42,679 nt of DNA from Bacteroidota bacterium (GTDB taxonomy: Bacteria; Bacteroidota; Bacteroidia; Chitinophagales; Chitinophagaceae): assembly GCA_013288285.1 (NCBI GenBank), contig JABDCE010000016.1, positions 1-42,679 on the forward strand. Direction: 5' to 3'. The first letter of the stretch is position 1; each line of letters opens with the position of its first letter. Shown here in pieces: positions 17,684 to 26,546 of this stretch. A model generated the notes under the pieces. The model ran no database searches. It had not been told where the DNA came from and was given only the letters and a program-made list of their open reading frames with translations. A program made the position numbers and the translations under genes.

Positions 17684-20041
17684 TTATTCTTTGTCTTTTT
17701 TATGGCCACCTAAGCGGTATATCATAGAGAGCTGGAATGATGGGCTCCTGTATAGCTGGGTAGAAATGATCTTCTGCCCGGTAGTGCTGCCATTGTCCCA
17801 AACGGTCTGTACATCGCGGAAGTCGAACATGAGGTTAGGCGCTGCCTGGAAACCCGCACCCAATAGATAACCAAGGCCAAATCGCGAATTGAAATCCTCG
17901 TCTTTTATCTTGGCAGCATCATCGTTCTGTATGGTCTTCACCTGTGTGATCGTTGTTGGATCAGGATCTGGCGCTGCACCGGTATTGATAGCAAACGTGT
18001 ACACAAAGTTACCGCCTACGAAGAAATTGAAATTACCTGTACAGTAACGCACGGATATTGGCATTTCAATACTATGCAATGTGGAGAAGGTATAGTTGTT
18101 GCTGACCATTTCTCTTGTATAGCCTCCGCCGGTATTAGGCGTGTAGGTATAGTAGTTATCAGTAAGCGTGTAATCATTATTGATGCGGTGGAAATATTTC
18201 ACTTCCGCCATCACGTTCAGGTTATCGCTGAAGATAAAGTTACCCGCCAGCCCGAACTGGAATCCTTTAAAGCTGTTTGGCCCGAAGAAGGTGCCATTGA
18301 TACCGCCGGTGAGGCCCGGTGCAAAATGAGCGCCGTGTACTTTATCCTTTATATCGTTGAACGCAGCATGCAGATTTTCCATTGAATTATTGCCTTGCAT
18401 TTTCTTCACGGTCCTGGTATCTTTTGCATAAGCGCTGGTGTTAGTTACCTGGTTATCATCTGCATCATAAGGCGGTGGGCCAAAGGCAGGCGCGCTGGCC
18501 AGTTCATACTCTTCTATAACGGTCTCCATAGAGATCGTATCCAGGTGGAATTCTCCGGTGGTAGGCGAGGTCTTCACATAGTGCTGGCCCAGTATCAACC
18601 GCTGTACAGTACGCTGACCCTTGCGAGGTATCTTAGCTACAGGCTGGCTGGTAGTGCTGCCATTGGCGCCCACAGCCAAAGGCAACTTGCTGGCTGCAGG
18701 TTTCTTCGCCGCAGTTTTTGGAGCAGTAGTTTTCGGAGCAGCGGTCTTTGCAGCAGTTTTGTGTGCAGTTGCGGCCTTAGTTCCCACACCTGCGGTCGTT
18801 ACAAGTCCGGCATCAGCAATACCATCTGCATCAGGGCCTGGAATTGCTTTCGAGGCAGGAGTATTGTTTACAGCTAACGTATTATTGTTATTGTTTGCAA
18901 TAGCATTGGTATTCTTGTTCTTAGCAATAGATGTATGATGCTTTGTTGGTTTCGCATCCTGCTTGGTTAAAGCAGTTTTTGCTGTAGATGCAGGTGCGCC
19001 GCTGGCCAATGGAAGCGACTTCACATTGTCTTTCTTAGTTACATTATCTTTCTTAGCAGTTGACTGTTCAGGTTCCACTCCGGTATTCGTTGTTTTAGCC
19101 ACTGCTTCAATTGCTTTGGTATGACGTGTTGCAGCAGCTATTTTATGGTCCTTCTTAGTAACGGCGGTAGCTGTAGTAACGCCGGCAGTTGTCTGCCCTG
19201 TCGTTGTCCCGGCATCTATTGTTTTGGTATGAGGTGCTGCAGAGGCTATTTTATGATCCTTATGGGTAGCACGTGCTGTGGTAGCTGCAATTGCAGCAGT
19301 ACCGGTAGTTGTGTGCACATCAGCCTTAGCTATCTTGTCGACTGGCTTGCCATCTTCAACGCCTGTTACATCAGTTTTTGACACCAGGTTGTTCTTATGC
19401 GTTTTGCCTGCTGGTTTAGCAGTTGGTGCGTTGTCGCTTGCAGGTGTACTGTTAGCTGCAACCGCTGTAGACGTCTTGGCCGTTACAGTATTATCATCTG
19501 TGTTGTTATCGCCTGTATTGCTCTTTGGATGATGCTTTGTTGCCACTGCTGTGTGTTTGTGGCTTTCTTTCTGTTCGGTAGTTGTACCTGATGCGTATAT
19601 GTTAGTATTGTTGTCGTTAGTATTTTTTATGTTATTGTTATTTACCGGTGCAGTTCCGTTATTTTCTGTGGCTGCAGGGGCGTTATTGTTTGTAGTAGTG
19701 TTAGTATTGTTCACGCTTCCGGTATTATCAGCAACGGTGGTATTTGTAGTATTAGCTGACGATACAGTGCCTGAAACAGCAGCAATATCATTATTTATTC
19801 CATTGGCAGTTTTGTTTTTTGCAGAATACATTTCATATCCGCCCACACCTGCAGCCGATATCAGTAATAGCAATGCTAAAGCGCTGAGCGAACGACGCCA
19901 GTACATACCCGCGGGCCGCTGCGGCATTTCTTTATCAAGCATTTCACGCATACGCCCCCAGGAACCTGCCTGTTCCTGCTCCTCGCCTCCACCTAATCGC
20001 TGCCTTACGAGGTCATCGATGTTGATCAGATTTTTATCCAT
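17684..20041 (-). CDS. Sigma-factor-linked membrane protein with long low-complexity linker and C-terminal beta-barrel-like domain
   Basis: The 785-residue protein has an unusual layout. Residues 1-48 are cytoplasmic and acidic (IDDLVRQRLGGGEE), like the sigma-binding region of anti-sigma proteins. One transmembrane helix follows (about 50-68, LSALALLLLISAAGVGGYEM). Residues ~75-480 are low-complexity and rich in Asn, Thr, Ala and Lys, with imperfect KKDHKIA/HTK repeats and a basic, proline/alanine-rich end. Residues ~565-785 look like an outer-membrane barrel or PorT-type domain (FAPGLTGGINGTFFG, FQFGLAGNFIFSDN, FQLSMIYRLGG). The gene starts 46 bp after the ECF sigma-factor gene, so it is probably its regulatory partner. 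A protein reaching from inner to outer membrane is an inference from the layout; an entirely periplasmic C-terminal domain is the alternative. Confidence 0.85.
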   Translation of the reverse strand: MDKNLINIDDLVRQRLGGGEEQEQAGSWGRMREMLDKEMPQRPAGMYWRRSLSALALLLLISAAGVGGYEMYSAKNKTANGINNDIAAVSGTVSSANTTNTTVADNTGSVNNTNTTTNNNAPAATENNGTAPVNNNNIKNTNDNNTNIYASGTTTEQKESHKHTAVATKHHPKSNTGDNNTDDNTVTAKTSTAVAANSTPASDNAPTAKPAGKTHKNNLVSKTDVTGVEDGKPVDKIAKADVHTTTGTAAIAATTARATHKDHKIASAAPHTKTIDAGTTTGQTTAGVTTATAVTKKDHKIAAATRHTKAIEAVAKTTNTGVEPEQSTAKKDNVTKKDNVKSLPLASGAPASTAKTALTKQDAKPTKHHTSIAKNKNTNAIANNNNNTLAVNNTPASKAIPGPDADGIADAGLVTTAGVGTKAATAHKTAAKTAAPKTTAPKTAAKKPAASKLPLAVGANGSTTSQPVAKIPRKGQRTVQRLILGQHYVKTSPTTGEFHLDTISMETVIEEYELASAPAFGPPPYDADDNQVTNTSAYAKDTRTVKKMQGNNSMENLHAAFNDIKDKVHGAHFAPGLTGGINGTFFGPNSFKGFQFGLAGNFIFSDNLNVMAEVKYFHRINNDYTLTDNYYTYTPNTGGGYTREMVSNNYTFSTLHSIEMPISVRYCTGNFNFFVGGNFVYTFAINTGAAPDPDPTTITQVKTIQNDDAAKIKDEDFNSRFGLGYLLGAGFQAAPNLMFDFRDVQTVWDNGSTTGQKIISTQLYRSPSFQLSMIYRLGGHKKDKE
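19112..19268 (-). repeat. Imperfect direct repeats within the low-complexity linker
   Basis: Two copies of a roughly 50-bp unit (about 19112-19160 and 19220-19268) encode variants of KKDHKIA followed by A-rich and HTK(A/T)I(E/D)A segments. They are the clearest units in the linker and indicate growth by internal duplication. Confidence 0.6.
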
Positions 20042-20087
20042 CTGGATAAATTTTAGTTTTTAAAAAATTATTCATTCAGTTCTTGCC

Positions 20088-20663
20088 CTACATTTTCAAA
20101 TGCAATTCCATTCTTTCTATCTTCTCCTTCAATATTCGCCTGCCTTCCGATAAATGCCACTTTGACGTTCCTTCACTTATTCCTATTAGATTACTAATTT
20201 CCTTGTGTGTAAAACCCTCCATCACATACATGTTAAATACATTTCTCGTAGCATCGGGCAGCTCCTGCACCAGTTTCAGCAGTTGGTCGTAATACAACTT
20301 CTCTGCATGACCGTTTTCCACGCTCTGGTCTTTCTCTACCAGCACCACATTATTTGCATAACGCGTATTTTGCTTCACATAGTCTGCCACGGCATGAAAA
20401 ACTATTTTTCGCAACCATCCTTCGAAAGAACCTTGAAAATTATACTGTCCTACTTTCTGAAACGCCCTTAAAAATCCATTGTTCAACACCTCTTCTGCCT
20501 GCTCACTATGATCTATATACCGCTTTACAAGCGCCATCATCCTCGGGTAAAACAGGTGATATAACTTCTCCTGTGCGCCACGCTCATTGCGTATGCACCC
20601 TTGAATGAGTTGCTCCAACTCACTGGCATGACCCGAAACAGTATATGCCAAAGCTATAGACAA
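20088..20663 (-). CDS. ECF-type RNA polymerase sigma factor
   Basis: The 191-residue protein has sigma-70 region 2 (LYHLFYPRMMALVKRYIDHSEQAEEVLNNGFLRAF, about residues 35-70, then the WLRKIVFHAVADYVK promoter-melting segment). Region 4 follows (LPDATRNVFNMYVMEGFTHKEISNLIGISEGTSKWHLSEGRRILKEKI, about 135-185). This is the minimal extracytoplasmic-function layout. The longest frame begins with TTG 20663. A TAnnTTTG-like element (TAGCTTTG on the minus strand) lies inside its first codons, so a shorter protein starting at TTG 20618 is possible. The 785-residue membrane protein follows 46 bp downstream, the usual position for a sigma regulator. Confidence 0.92.
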   Translation of the reverse strand: MSIALAYTVSGHASELEQLIQGCIRNERGAQEKLYHLFYPRMMALVKRYIDHSEQAEEVLNNGFLRAFQKVGQYNFQGSFEGWLRKIVFHAVADYVKQNTRYANNVVLVEKDQSVENGHAEKLYYDQLLKLVQELPDATRNVFNMYVMEGFTHKEISNLIGISEGTSKWHLSEGRRILKEKIERMELHLKM

Positions 20664-20892
20664 GTGTATTGGTTATTAATACAAAACAATATAGTAGACT
20701 GTTTCATTTTCTAAATGGTTGGGTACTTTTTCCAATCATCATCTAAAATTAACGAATATTGGCTGTTTTATTGCATTTAGTTAATAAATCAAATGCGAAT
20801 TGTTACAATACCTAAATAGTGTTGGAAATGGAGACTAATCATTTAAATCACATCAGCACAAATAAGTTTTCAGAATAGTGTAATTTTAACTG

Positions 20893-21195
20893 ATGCAAGC
20901 CAACCATATCCCCCAATTCAACAAGCGTCTGTTCTGGGATGTCAACTTTGACACCCTCGATTATGACAAGAAGGCTGCTTTTGTGATAGAACGGGTATTT
21001 GTGCGCGGCGATGTGCCTGACATACGTAATTGCCGCCGGTATTATGGGGATGAGAAAATAAGGGAGGCCCTTACCAACGCCAAGTGGCTGCCATTACAGA
21101 CCATATATCTTGCCTGTGCCGTATTAAGTAATGAATTAACAGACTACAAATGCTACAATACCGCACGATCGAACCCGGGACACTGGACTTACTAA
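20893..21195 (+). CDS. DUF6922-type putative antitoxin
   Basis: The 100-residue protein resembles the DUF6922 family: FNKRLFWDVNFDTLDYDKKAAFVIERVFVRGD at the start, then RRYYGDEKIREALTNAKWL. In Bacteroidota such proteins are encoded just upstream of AbiEii/AbiGii-type nucleotidyltransferase toxins, as here; its stop codon lies 46 bp inside the downstream gene. An antitoxin role is inferred from that pairing. No DNA-binding motif is obvious, although the helix-rich centre could be one. The pair stands alone between the sigma-factor gene and a convergent methyltransferase gene. Confidence 0.75.
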   Translation: MQANHIPQFNKRLFWDVNFDTLDYDKKAAFVIERVFVRGDVPDIRNCRRYYGDEKIREALTNAKWLPLQTIYLACAVLSNELTDYKCYNTARSNPGHWTY

Positions 21196-21776
21196 GAAGA
21201 CTTATGACTATTCCTGAATTAAGGGATTTTTACCTTGTTGGCGGCACTGCTCTTTCGCTGTATTACGGGCATAGATTATCCATTGATATTGATCTGTTTT
21301 CTACAACCGATTTTAAAACAGACACTATTCTCGCTGTGCTGGAAAACGGCTTTCCTGATCTCACTTATAGCAACCCCAATAACACGGTGGGAATATTTGG
21401 TTTTATAGGCGATATAAAAGTAGATCTTGTAAGACACCATTATTATCCTTTAATAGACCCCCCATACATTGAGAATAATATCAGGCTGGCCAGTACCAGG
21501 GATATTATGGCCATGAAGGTGGCCGCGATCTTAAAAAGAGCAGTAAAAAAAGACTTCTGGGACATAGCGGAGTTACTGAAACACTATACTGTAAATGATC
21601 TCATCGGCTGTTATACCGAAAAATATCCAAGCCATCAGTTGCTTATTTCCATTCCTCAAGTATTAACTTATTTCGCTGAAGCTGAGGAAAGCGATGACCC
21701 GGTAAGCCTTAATGGCCAAACGTGGGAGGAAGTGCAAAAAATGATACAACAAAAAGTGAATGAATACTTACGCTGA
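21150..21776 (+). CDS. AbiEii/AbiGii-type nucleotidyltransferase (putative toxin)
   Basis: The 208-residue protein has the nucleotidyltransferase signature of the AbiEii toxin family: FYLVGGTALSLYYGHRLSID with GGTAL at residues 31-35, and the catalytic Asp46-x-Asp48 before LF. The downstream part has the typical RLASTRDIMAMKVAAILKR and KKDFWDIAELLKHY segments. AbiEii-type enzymes transfer nucleotides to tRNA or other targets and can give phage resistance by abortive infection. It overlaps the DUF6922 gene by 46 bp in another frame, consistent with coupled translation. Small and chromosomal, so it may act in stress or defence. Confidence 0.88.
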   Translation: MLQYRTIEPGTLDLLRRLMTIPELRDFYLVGGTALSLYYGHRLSIDIDLFSTTDFKTDTILAVLENGFPDLTYSNPNNTVGIFGFIGDIKVDLVRHHYYPLIDPPYIENNIRLASTRDIMAMKVAAILKRAVKKDFWDIAELLKHYTVNDLIGCYTEKYPSHQLLISIPQVLTYFAEAEESDDPVSLNGQTWEEVQKMIQQKVNEYLR

Positions 21777-21791
21777 CAGCCAGCCGTAAAG

Positions 21792-22718
21792 CTACTTCTC
21801 TATCCTATAACACTTCCTGCTCAACTTGCCCTGGAAATCAAACGGCGTAGTTTGCCCGGTGATGTCTTTTACCGTCAGGGCAGGAATGCTGTCGCGTTCC
21901 AGTACAAAATCGCGGTAGTTATTGCTGAAAAATATTTTGCCGCCGTCCGTGCAGCCTTTCAGTAGTTTTTTCAGCAGGAATACATGATCCCGCTGCACAT
22001 CAAAGTTATCTTCCATGCGCTTGCTGTTAGAGAATGTAGGGGGATCGCAGATGATCAGGTCGTATGCATTGGCGGGCATATAGTCCAGCCACTCCATTAC
22101 ATCACCATGTACGAAATCATGCTGGGTATCTTTATACAGTTTGTTGTACTGCATATTACGTTTGGCCCAGTTCAGGTAAGTTTTCGAAAGATCTACGGAG
22201 GTAATACTTCTTGCGCCACCATCAGCGGCATACACACTGAAGGAACCGGTATAGCAAAACAAGTTCAGTACATTCATCCCCTTCGCTTCTTCGCGCACCA
22301 GGCCACGGGTAATGCGGTGATCGAGAAACAGGCCGGTATCTAAGTAGTCAGTAAGGTTGATGATAAAATTCAATCCCCCTTCAGGCACTATCCGTTCCGT
22401 TTTCTGCTCATCAAATTTTTCATATTGTCCCTGCCTTCCCGCCTTGCGTTGCCGCACCTTCATAAAGATATTATCCGCTGAGATCTCAATCACTTCCGCC
22501 AATATCTCCTTGCAACCTTGCAGCCACGCTTCGTGCTCCTCATCTTCCATACCATGCCTGCGTTTGTACTCCGCGGCATGCACTACCCCATTGTACCAGT
22601 CTATGGCAAAAGGGAATTCCGGAAGATCGTGATCATAAAACCGGTAACAGGCCACCTCCTGGCGCTTAGCCAGTTTACTGAAGTGCTTGTACACTTTCAG
22701 CAGGCGGTTCCGGAACAT
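21792..22718 (-). CDS. Class I SAM-dependent rRNA methyltransferase, RlmK-like
   Basis: The 308-residue protein matches the C-terminal (RlmK) half of E. coli RlmL, which makes m7G2069 in 23S rRNA. Shared features are the MFRNRLLKVYKHFSKLAKR start, YRFYDHDLPEFPFAID, DTGLFLDHR, the SAM-binding NLFCYTGSFSVYAADGGA, and the catalytic-loop DPPTFSNSKRMEDNFDVQRD. The THUMP and N-terminal methyltransferase half of RlmL is absent here, so this is a stand-alone enzyme. I chose ATG 22718; an in-frame TTG at 22739 would add seven residues, and a stop lies just upstream of that. An RlmI-like C5 enzyme is the less likely alternative. Confidence 0.88.
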   Translation of the reverse strand: MFRNRLLKVYKHFSKLAKRQEVACYRFYDHDLPEFPFAIDWYNGVVHAAEYKRRHGMEDEEHEAWLQGCKEILAEVIEISADNIFMKVRQRKAGRQGQYEKFDEQKTERIVPEGGLNFIINLTDYLDTGLFLDHRITRGLVREEAKGMNVLNLFCYTGSFSVYAADGGARSITSVDLSKTYLNWAKRNMQYNKLYKDTQHDFVHGDVMEWLDYMPANAYDLIICDPPTFSNSKRMEDNFDVQRDHVFLLKKLLKGCTDGGKIFFSNNYRDFVLERDSIPALTVKDITGQTTPFDFQGKLSRKCYRIEK

Positions 22719-22828
22719 CTCAGACTTTTCTACAGGCAAGGCTATTCATTAAGAGCCTAAAAGTACTTAATTGATTACTTAGTGGCGCATACGACTGATC
22801 CATGACCGAAAATTGATAGAAAACACTC

Positions 22829-23263
22829 TTATTGGCGCACTAGCGTCAGGTCGAAAGGACCCTTGGCTTCCTTCATATTCCCTTCCTCTATTTCCAGCGG
22901 AATAAGATTACCGTCTTTTTTCAGTCCATAAAGCGTACTACGGCCGGGCTGTCCCTTTACCGCCATCCCAATAACCATAGTAATACCCGCAGGCTGCTTC
23001 ATCTCTTTGTGCTCATAAGTAAAATGCAGTTTATACCATCTACCCTTGTCGCTTTGCACAGAATCCCATGTTTGTCCTCCTTCACGTTTGTTGGTCAGCA
23101 CATAAGTACCCTGGCCTATTGTGTCAGACTTCAAAATAAGCATAGTCTCTATGGCGCGGCAATCTGCGCATGGCAGTTTGCCTTTGTAGGTGCCGTCCAC
23201 TTTTTGTGCGTAGACTGCCGAACAAAAGGTCTGCATGAGCAAAAGGAATATGGTTGTACGCAT
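22829..23263 (-). CDS. Periplasmic NlpE-like (copper resistance NlpE N-terminal domain) protein
   Basis: From ATG 23263 the product is 144 residues with a signal peptide ending CSAVYA. The mature part begins with DGTYKGKLPCADCRAIETML, the CxxC-containing signature of the NlpE N-terminal domain. In enterobacteria this domain belongs to an outer-membrane lipoprotein that reports copper and surface stress to Cpx. Here the signal has no clear lipobox, so it is probably a soluble periplasmic form, and no Cpx-like genes are near. The remaining domain (LYGLKKDGNLIPLEIEEG) fits the family. A longer frame starts at 23290, but 23263 gives a proper signal. Confidence 0.85.
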   Translation of the reverse strand: MRTTIFLLLMQTFCSAVYAQKVDGTYKGKLPCADCRAIETMLILKSDTIGQGTYVLTNKREGGQTWDSVQSDKGRWYKLHFTYEHKEMKQPAGITMVIGMAVKGQPGRSTLYGLKKDGNLIPLEIEEGNMKEAKGPFDLTLVRQ

Positions 23264-23353
23264 ACCTATTCTTTCTCCTAAAATAACCATTGATTGCGGG
23301 TGTGCTTGTAGAAATCGTTTTAGTGCCTTAGCTTGAGGGTTATGATGTAAGAA

Positions 23354-23614
23354 CTAACTATTTTGATCTTTTTTTGAATCAGACCATGAAACTCTCGTAA
23401 GAAACATCGCACAACCAACAGATCTTCTGATCCTTTCTGCAAAATAAATTCCCGACACAATACCTATTACTAACAATCCCATAAAAGATACAATGCCAAC
23501 GTTGCCTTTATAATTGTGGTAAATCACGAATCCGATAAAGCCGAATATAGCTGTAGGACATAAAAATATCCAACACCAACTAAAAAACTCAATTAAATTC
23601 TCAAGAAATCTCAT
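23354..23614 (-). CDS. Small two-helix membrane protein, unknown function
   Basis: The 86-residue product has two hydrophobic helices (about residues 9-32 and 40-60). The second is followed by a basic stretch (ERIRRSVG) and a polar tail, as for an inner-membrane protein with a cytoplasmic C-terminus. No family is recognised. It begins with ATG 23614 and stands alone between the NlpE-like and TrhO genes. Base composition here is more AT-rich than in its neighbours, which may indicate a younger or horizontally acquired gene. Confidence 0.55.
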   Translation of the reverse strand: MRFLENLIEFFSWCWIFLCPTAIFGFIGFVIYHNYKGNVGIVSFMGLLVIGIVSGIYFAERIRRSVGCAMFLTRVSWSDSKKDQNS

Positions 23615-23718
23615 TGCATTGAGTGTATAATATAAAGATAATAAAAAATGCTAATCGTTTATTTGTTATAGCAATTATGGAATATCACCCCTCTAAATCA
23701 TGTTTTCGCCAATATCCG

Positions 23719-23726
23719 TACCTTTG
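23719..23726 (+). promoter_or_regulatory. Candidate -7 promoter element for the TrhO gene
   Basis: TACCTTTG matches TAnnTTTG and lies 32 bp upstream of the ATG at 23759. There is no TTG at the preferred upstream distance. A purine-rich AGGAAGG (23747-23753) lies just before the start codon and looks like a Shine-Dalgarno sequence, which is uncommon in this phylum. Confidence 0.5.
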
Positions 23727-23758
23727 CGCTTTCTCAACAAAAAACAGGAAGGTACACC

Positions 23759-24820
23759 ATGCCAGTGCTACACAACCGCGTAAACAATGAGGAACTGAAG
23801 CAGCGTATGCTGGCCGAAACAGAACGGCGTACCACAGTTTCTTTCTACAAATATTTCCCGGTAGCGGACCCGGAATCCTTTCGTAACGATCTCTATATCA
23901 GGTTTGACCAGCTTAAAGTCTTCGGGCGCATCTATGTGGCCCATGAAGGTATTAACGGCCAGGTAAGCGTGCCGGAAAGCAACTATGAGTTATTCCGTGA
24001 TGCGCTGTATACCGCCACACCAGAGCTGAACGGCATACGTATGAACATAGCCGTTGACGATGACGGCAAGTCGTTCTGGGCGCTACGCCTGAAAGTACGC
24101 CCCAAGATAGTAGCTGATGGCATAGATGACCCCAACTTTGACCCTGCAAAAACAGGCAGGTACCTGAAAGCCGGTGAATACAACGAACTCGCCGACCAGC
24201 CCGATACCGTAATAGTGGACATGCGCAACCACTACGAATACGAGGTGGGTCATTTTGACCATGCCATAGAAGTACCGTCAGATACTTTTAGAGATCAACT
24301 ACCTATGGCAGTTGATATGCTGAAGGACAAGAAAGATAAGAACATCATTATGTACTGCACGGGCGGCATACGCTGCGAGAAGGCGAGCGCCTATATGCTG
24401 TACAATGGTTTTCACAATGTATTCCATGTAGAGGGTGGCATCATAGAATATACCCGTAAAGCAAAAGAAGAAAACCTGCCCATAAAATTCAAGGGTAAGA
24501 ACTTTGTTTTCGATGAGCGCCTCGGAGAGCGCATCACTGAAGATGTGATCGCCCAGTGCCACATCTGCGGTACCCCTTGCGATACCCATACCAACTGTAA
24601 AAATGATGGCTGCCACCTCCTGTTCATACAGTGCGCTGCATGCGCCGAAAAATATGAAGGCTGTTGTAGCGAATCATGCAAGGAGGAAAAAAACCTGCCG
24701 CCCGATGAGCAGCGCGCCCTGCGTGCAGGCCGCGAGAACGGCATGATGATCTTCAACAAATCAAAGCAGCACCCCATACGCAAACACCGGGATGAATGGA
24801 AAGAAGCCCGGGAACAATAA
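23759..24820 (+). CDS. trhO: tRNA uridine(34) hydroxylase TrhO (rhodanese-like)
   Basis: TrhO (formerly YceA) hydroxylates U34 of certain tRNAs in an oxygen-dependent reaction, giving 5-hydroxyuridine for wobble decoding. The 353-residue protein has the family order: an N-terminal acylphosphatase-like domain ([19 protein letters not shown]), then a rhodanese domain ([20 protein letters not shown]). The active-site loop is [14 protein letters not shown], with the catalytic cysteine at residue 200. A cysteine-rich C-terminal segment follows (about 265-300: [30 protein letters not shown]), probably a zinc-binding extension. Length and all key residues fit. It is a single-gene unit. Confidence 0.95.
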   Translation: MPVLHNRVNNEELKQRMLAETERRTTVSFYKYFPVADPESFRNDLYIRFDQLKVFGRIYVAHEGINGQVSVPESNYELFRDALYTATPELNGIRMNIAVDDDGKSFWALRLKVRPKIVADGIDDPNFDPAKTGRYLKAGEYNELADQPDTVIVDMRNHYEYEVGHFDHAIEVPSDTFRDQLPMAVDMLKDKKDKNIIMYCTGGIRCEKASAYMLYNGFHNVFHVEGGIIEYTRKAKEENLPIKFKGKNFVFDERLGERITEDVIAQCHICGTPCDTHTNCKNDGCHLLFIQCAACAEKYEGCCSESCKEEKNLPPDEQRALRAGRENGMMIFNKSKQHPIRKHRDEWKEAREQ

Positions 24821-24829
24821 GCTTTTTTG

Positions 24830-24860
24830 GTAAAAACCCAAGATGCTGACCGGTTTTTAC
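24830..24860 (+). terminator. Weak candidate terminator after trhO
   Basis: A 9-bp perfect inverted repeat (24830-24838 against 24852-24860) with a 13-base loop lies 9 bp after the trhO stop codon. The right arm contains five Ts but is not followed by a T run, so termination is uncertain. Confidence 0.35.
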
Positions 24861-24918
24861 GTCTATTATACAGAGCGTTGTATATTTAACCGGTACAAAT
24901 ATTCGTTTGCAGATAGGA

Positions 24919-26217
24919 ATGATAAAACTTTACATCCTCGTTTTTGCGGTCTTTTCTTGCTTTACCGCCAGTGCGCAACTGCGGTCAAGGCTGGTTGCTT
25001 TTGCAAAATATGGCGCAGATACTACTATTGCCTGCGTGGATAGTGGCGGCTACAACCACTATACCAGGAACCGTGGTGGAGGAATGAACCCGCAGACACC
25101 GTATTTCCTGGAAGAAGACCCGTTTCTGCTTTATGCACCCACTGATTTCGAGACAGGCAATTATGGCCTTACCCAATTTGATTCGGCGTGGGAGACAGGC
25201 CGTGGAGATACGGACATCAGTACACAGGTATTTGACGAGAACGATAACATCATCTATTCCTTTTGTCAAATATTTACCGATGGATCATGGCAGAAGTATG
25301 CCGACTTTATATACACCTATGATGCAAACAATAACTTACTAAAACAGATAGACACGACATGGACTCTTGGCAAATGGTCGTATATCCAACTCGATTCCTA
25401 CATATACGATCAAAAAGATCGTATCATTTCAACTCTTCAATTAAGCAGGTACGAGACTGACAGTACTTGGTTTCTGGGCAGCGTCTCGCAATTCAATTAT
25501 GATATTTCAGGGAAGCTTATTTCGACCGTTTATAAAAACTGGGATGCCCCAAATGATTCCTTTAGTAATCTCGGAAAAATCAATTTTTATTATACGGGGG
25601 ACAAATTAGATTCATTCGCTCAACTTGCATATGAACCCTCATTTGGCTACTTTCCGAGTAAATATGGATATTATTACTTCTCGCCCGCAAACGATACGAT
25701 GATTCTGAACTACGTTTTAGACACAAATTTTATGAGGGTAACGAACACTTATGACCAATATCATAATAAAACTTCGTCTACAACCTTAGTTTTTAGTACT
25801 GTTTTCGCTGGAGGAAGGAATCCTGGCCGTGTCACATGGGCCTACAACTCATATAACCAGGTGACGACGGAAAGAAACTATAATATTGACGCATCAGGCA
25901 ATTTCGTCTTCAGTGGGCTAACCCGATTTTATTATGAGACCTACGCGCCCGAAGTGCCTTTTAGTCTGAACAACCTGCTCATATTCCCATCCCCCACAAC
26001 AAATACACTGACGATAAAACTCGAGTGGGATCAGCCCCGCTCATTTACCGTAGCCATTTTTGATGTACTCGGAAGAAGGATAATGCAGTGGGATGAACCT
26101 GTCTTTCAGAAGTATGAAAAGACAATAACCCTGCCTGATCTTGCCGCAGGCAATTACTTTATCAGAGTGTCAAGCGGCAAGCAACGGTTTGTAAAACAGT
26201 TCGTTGTTTTACACTAA
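24919..26217 (+). CDS. Secreted protein with T9SS type A sorting domain
   Basis: From ATG 24919 the product is 432 residues. A signal peptide (ends CFTASAQ) carries it to the periplasm. The C-terminal ~80 residues (LLIFPSPTTNTLTIKLEW, DVLGRRIMQW, LAAGNYFIRVSSGKQRFVKQ) are a type A type IX secretion sorting domain, which directs export across the outer membrane and usually attachment to the surface. The middle consists of repeated aromatic segments of the form YxYDxxNxL (FIYTYDANNNLLKQI, FNYDISGKLIS, YDQYHNKTSS), resembling YD/RHS-like beta repeats. Its ligand or activity is unknown. The in-frame TTG at 24907 was rejected because ATG 24919 directly precedes the signal. Confidence 0.9.
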   Translation: MIKLYILVFAVFSCFTASAQLRSRLVAFAKYGADTTIACVDSGGYNHYTRNRGGGMNPQTPYFLEEDPFLLYAPTDFETGNYGLTQFDSAWETGRGDTDISTQVFDENDNIIYSFCQIFTDGSWQKYADFIYTYDANNNLLKQIDTTWTLGKWSYIQLDSYIYDQKDRIISTLQLSRYETDSTWFLGSVSQFNYDISGKLISTVYKNWDAPNDSFSNLGKINFYYTGDKLDSFAQLAYEPSFGYFPSKYGYYYFSPANDTMILNYVLDTNFMRVTNTYDQYHNKTSSTTLVFSTVFAGGRNPGRVTWAYNSYNQVTTERNYNIDASGNFVFSGLTRFYYETYAPEVPFSLNNLLIFPSPTTNTLTIKLEWDQPRSFTVAIFDVLGRRIMQWDEPVFQKYEKTITLPDLAAGNYFIRVSSGKQRFVKQFVVLH

Positions 26218-26222
26218 ACTCC

Positions 26223-26420
26223 TCACATCGCCTTAGCCATCGCCAGCAATTTAGAGATGGCCTCAGGGCGTGGCTGTAACAGATCTTTTGCCGCATCATG
26301 CAATAACTTCATCTCCTGCGCCAGGCCCGAAAATGTGTCTTCACCACTGGCATATGAAAACGTATGTGCCTGTGGGTAGTGGAATTTCTCAGTAAGTTTA
26401 TTATGTAAAGTTTTGTCCAT
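26223..26420 (-). CDS. Short hypothetical protein
   Basis: From ATG 26420 the product is 65 residues, hydrophilic and mostly helical (MDKTLHNKLTEKFHYPQ, LAQEMKLLHDAAKDLL, ISKLLAMAKAM). It has no signal peptide, membrane segment or motif that I recognise. It is convergent with the T9SS type A gene (5-bp gap) and divergent from the TIGR01777 gene. The frame extends to 26453, but those extra residues are hydrophobic and look non-coding. It could be a small regulatory protein, but its reality rests mainly on its tidy fit in the gap. Confidence 0.5.
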   Translation of the reverse strand: MDKTLHNKLTEKFHYPQAHTFSYASGEDTFSGLAQEMKLLHDAAKDLLQPRPEAISKLLAMAKAM

Positions 26421-26546
26421 CGAAAGAAGTGGTTTTAGGAAAAAAACGCACAAGACTGCCTATTATTGTATAGAAAATAAAAAATAATGTTAAACATGCT
26501 CACGAGAAGGCAGGGTTTTTGTGTAAACATATATAACTGATTAAAA

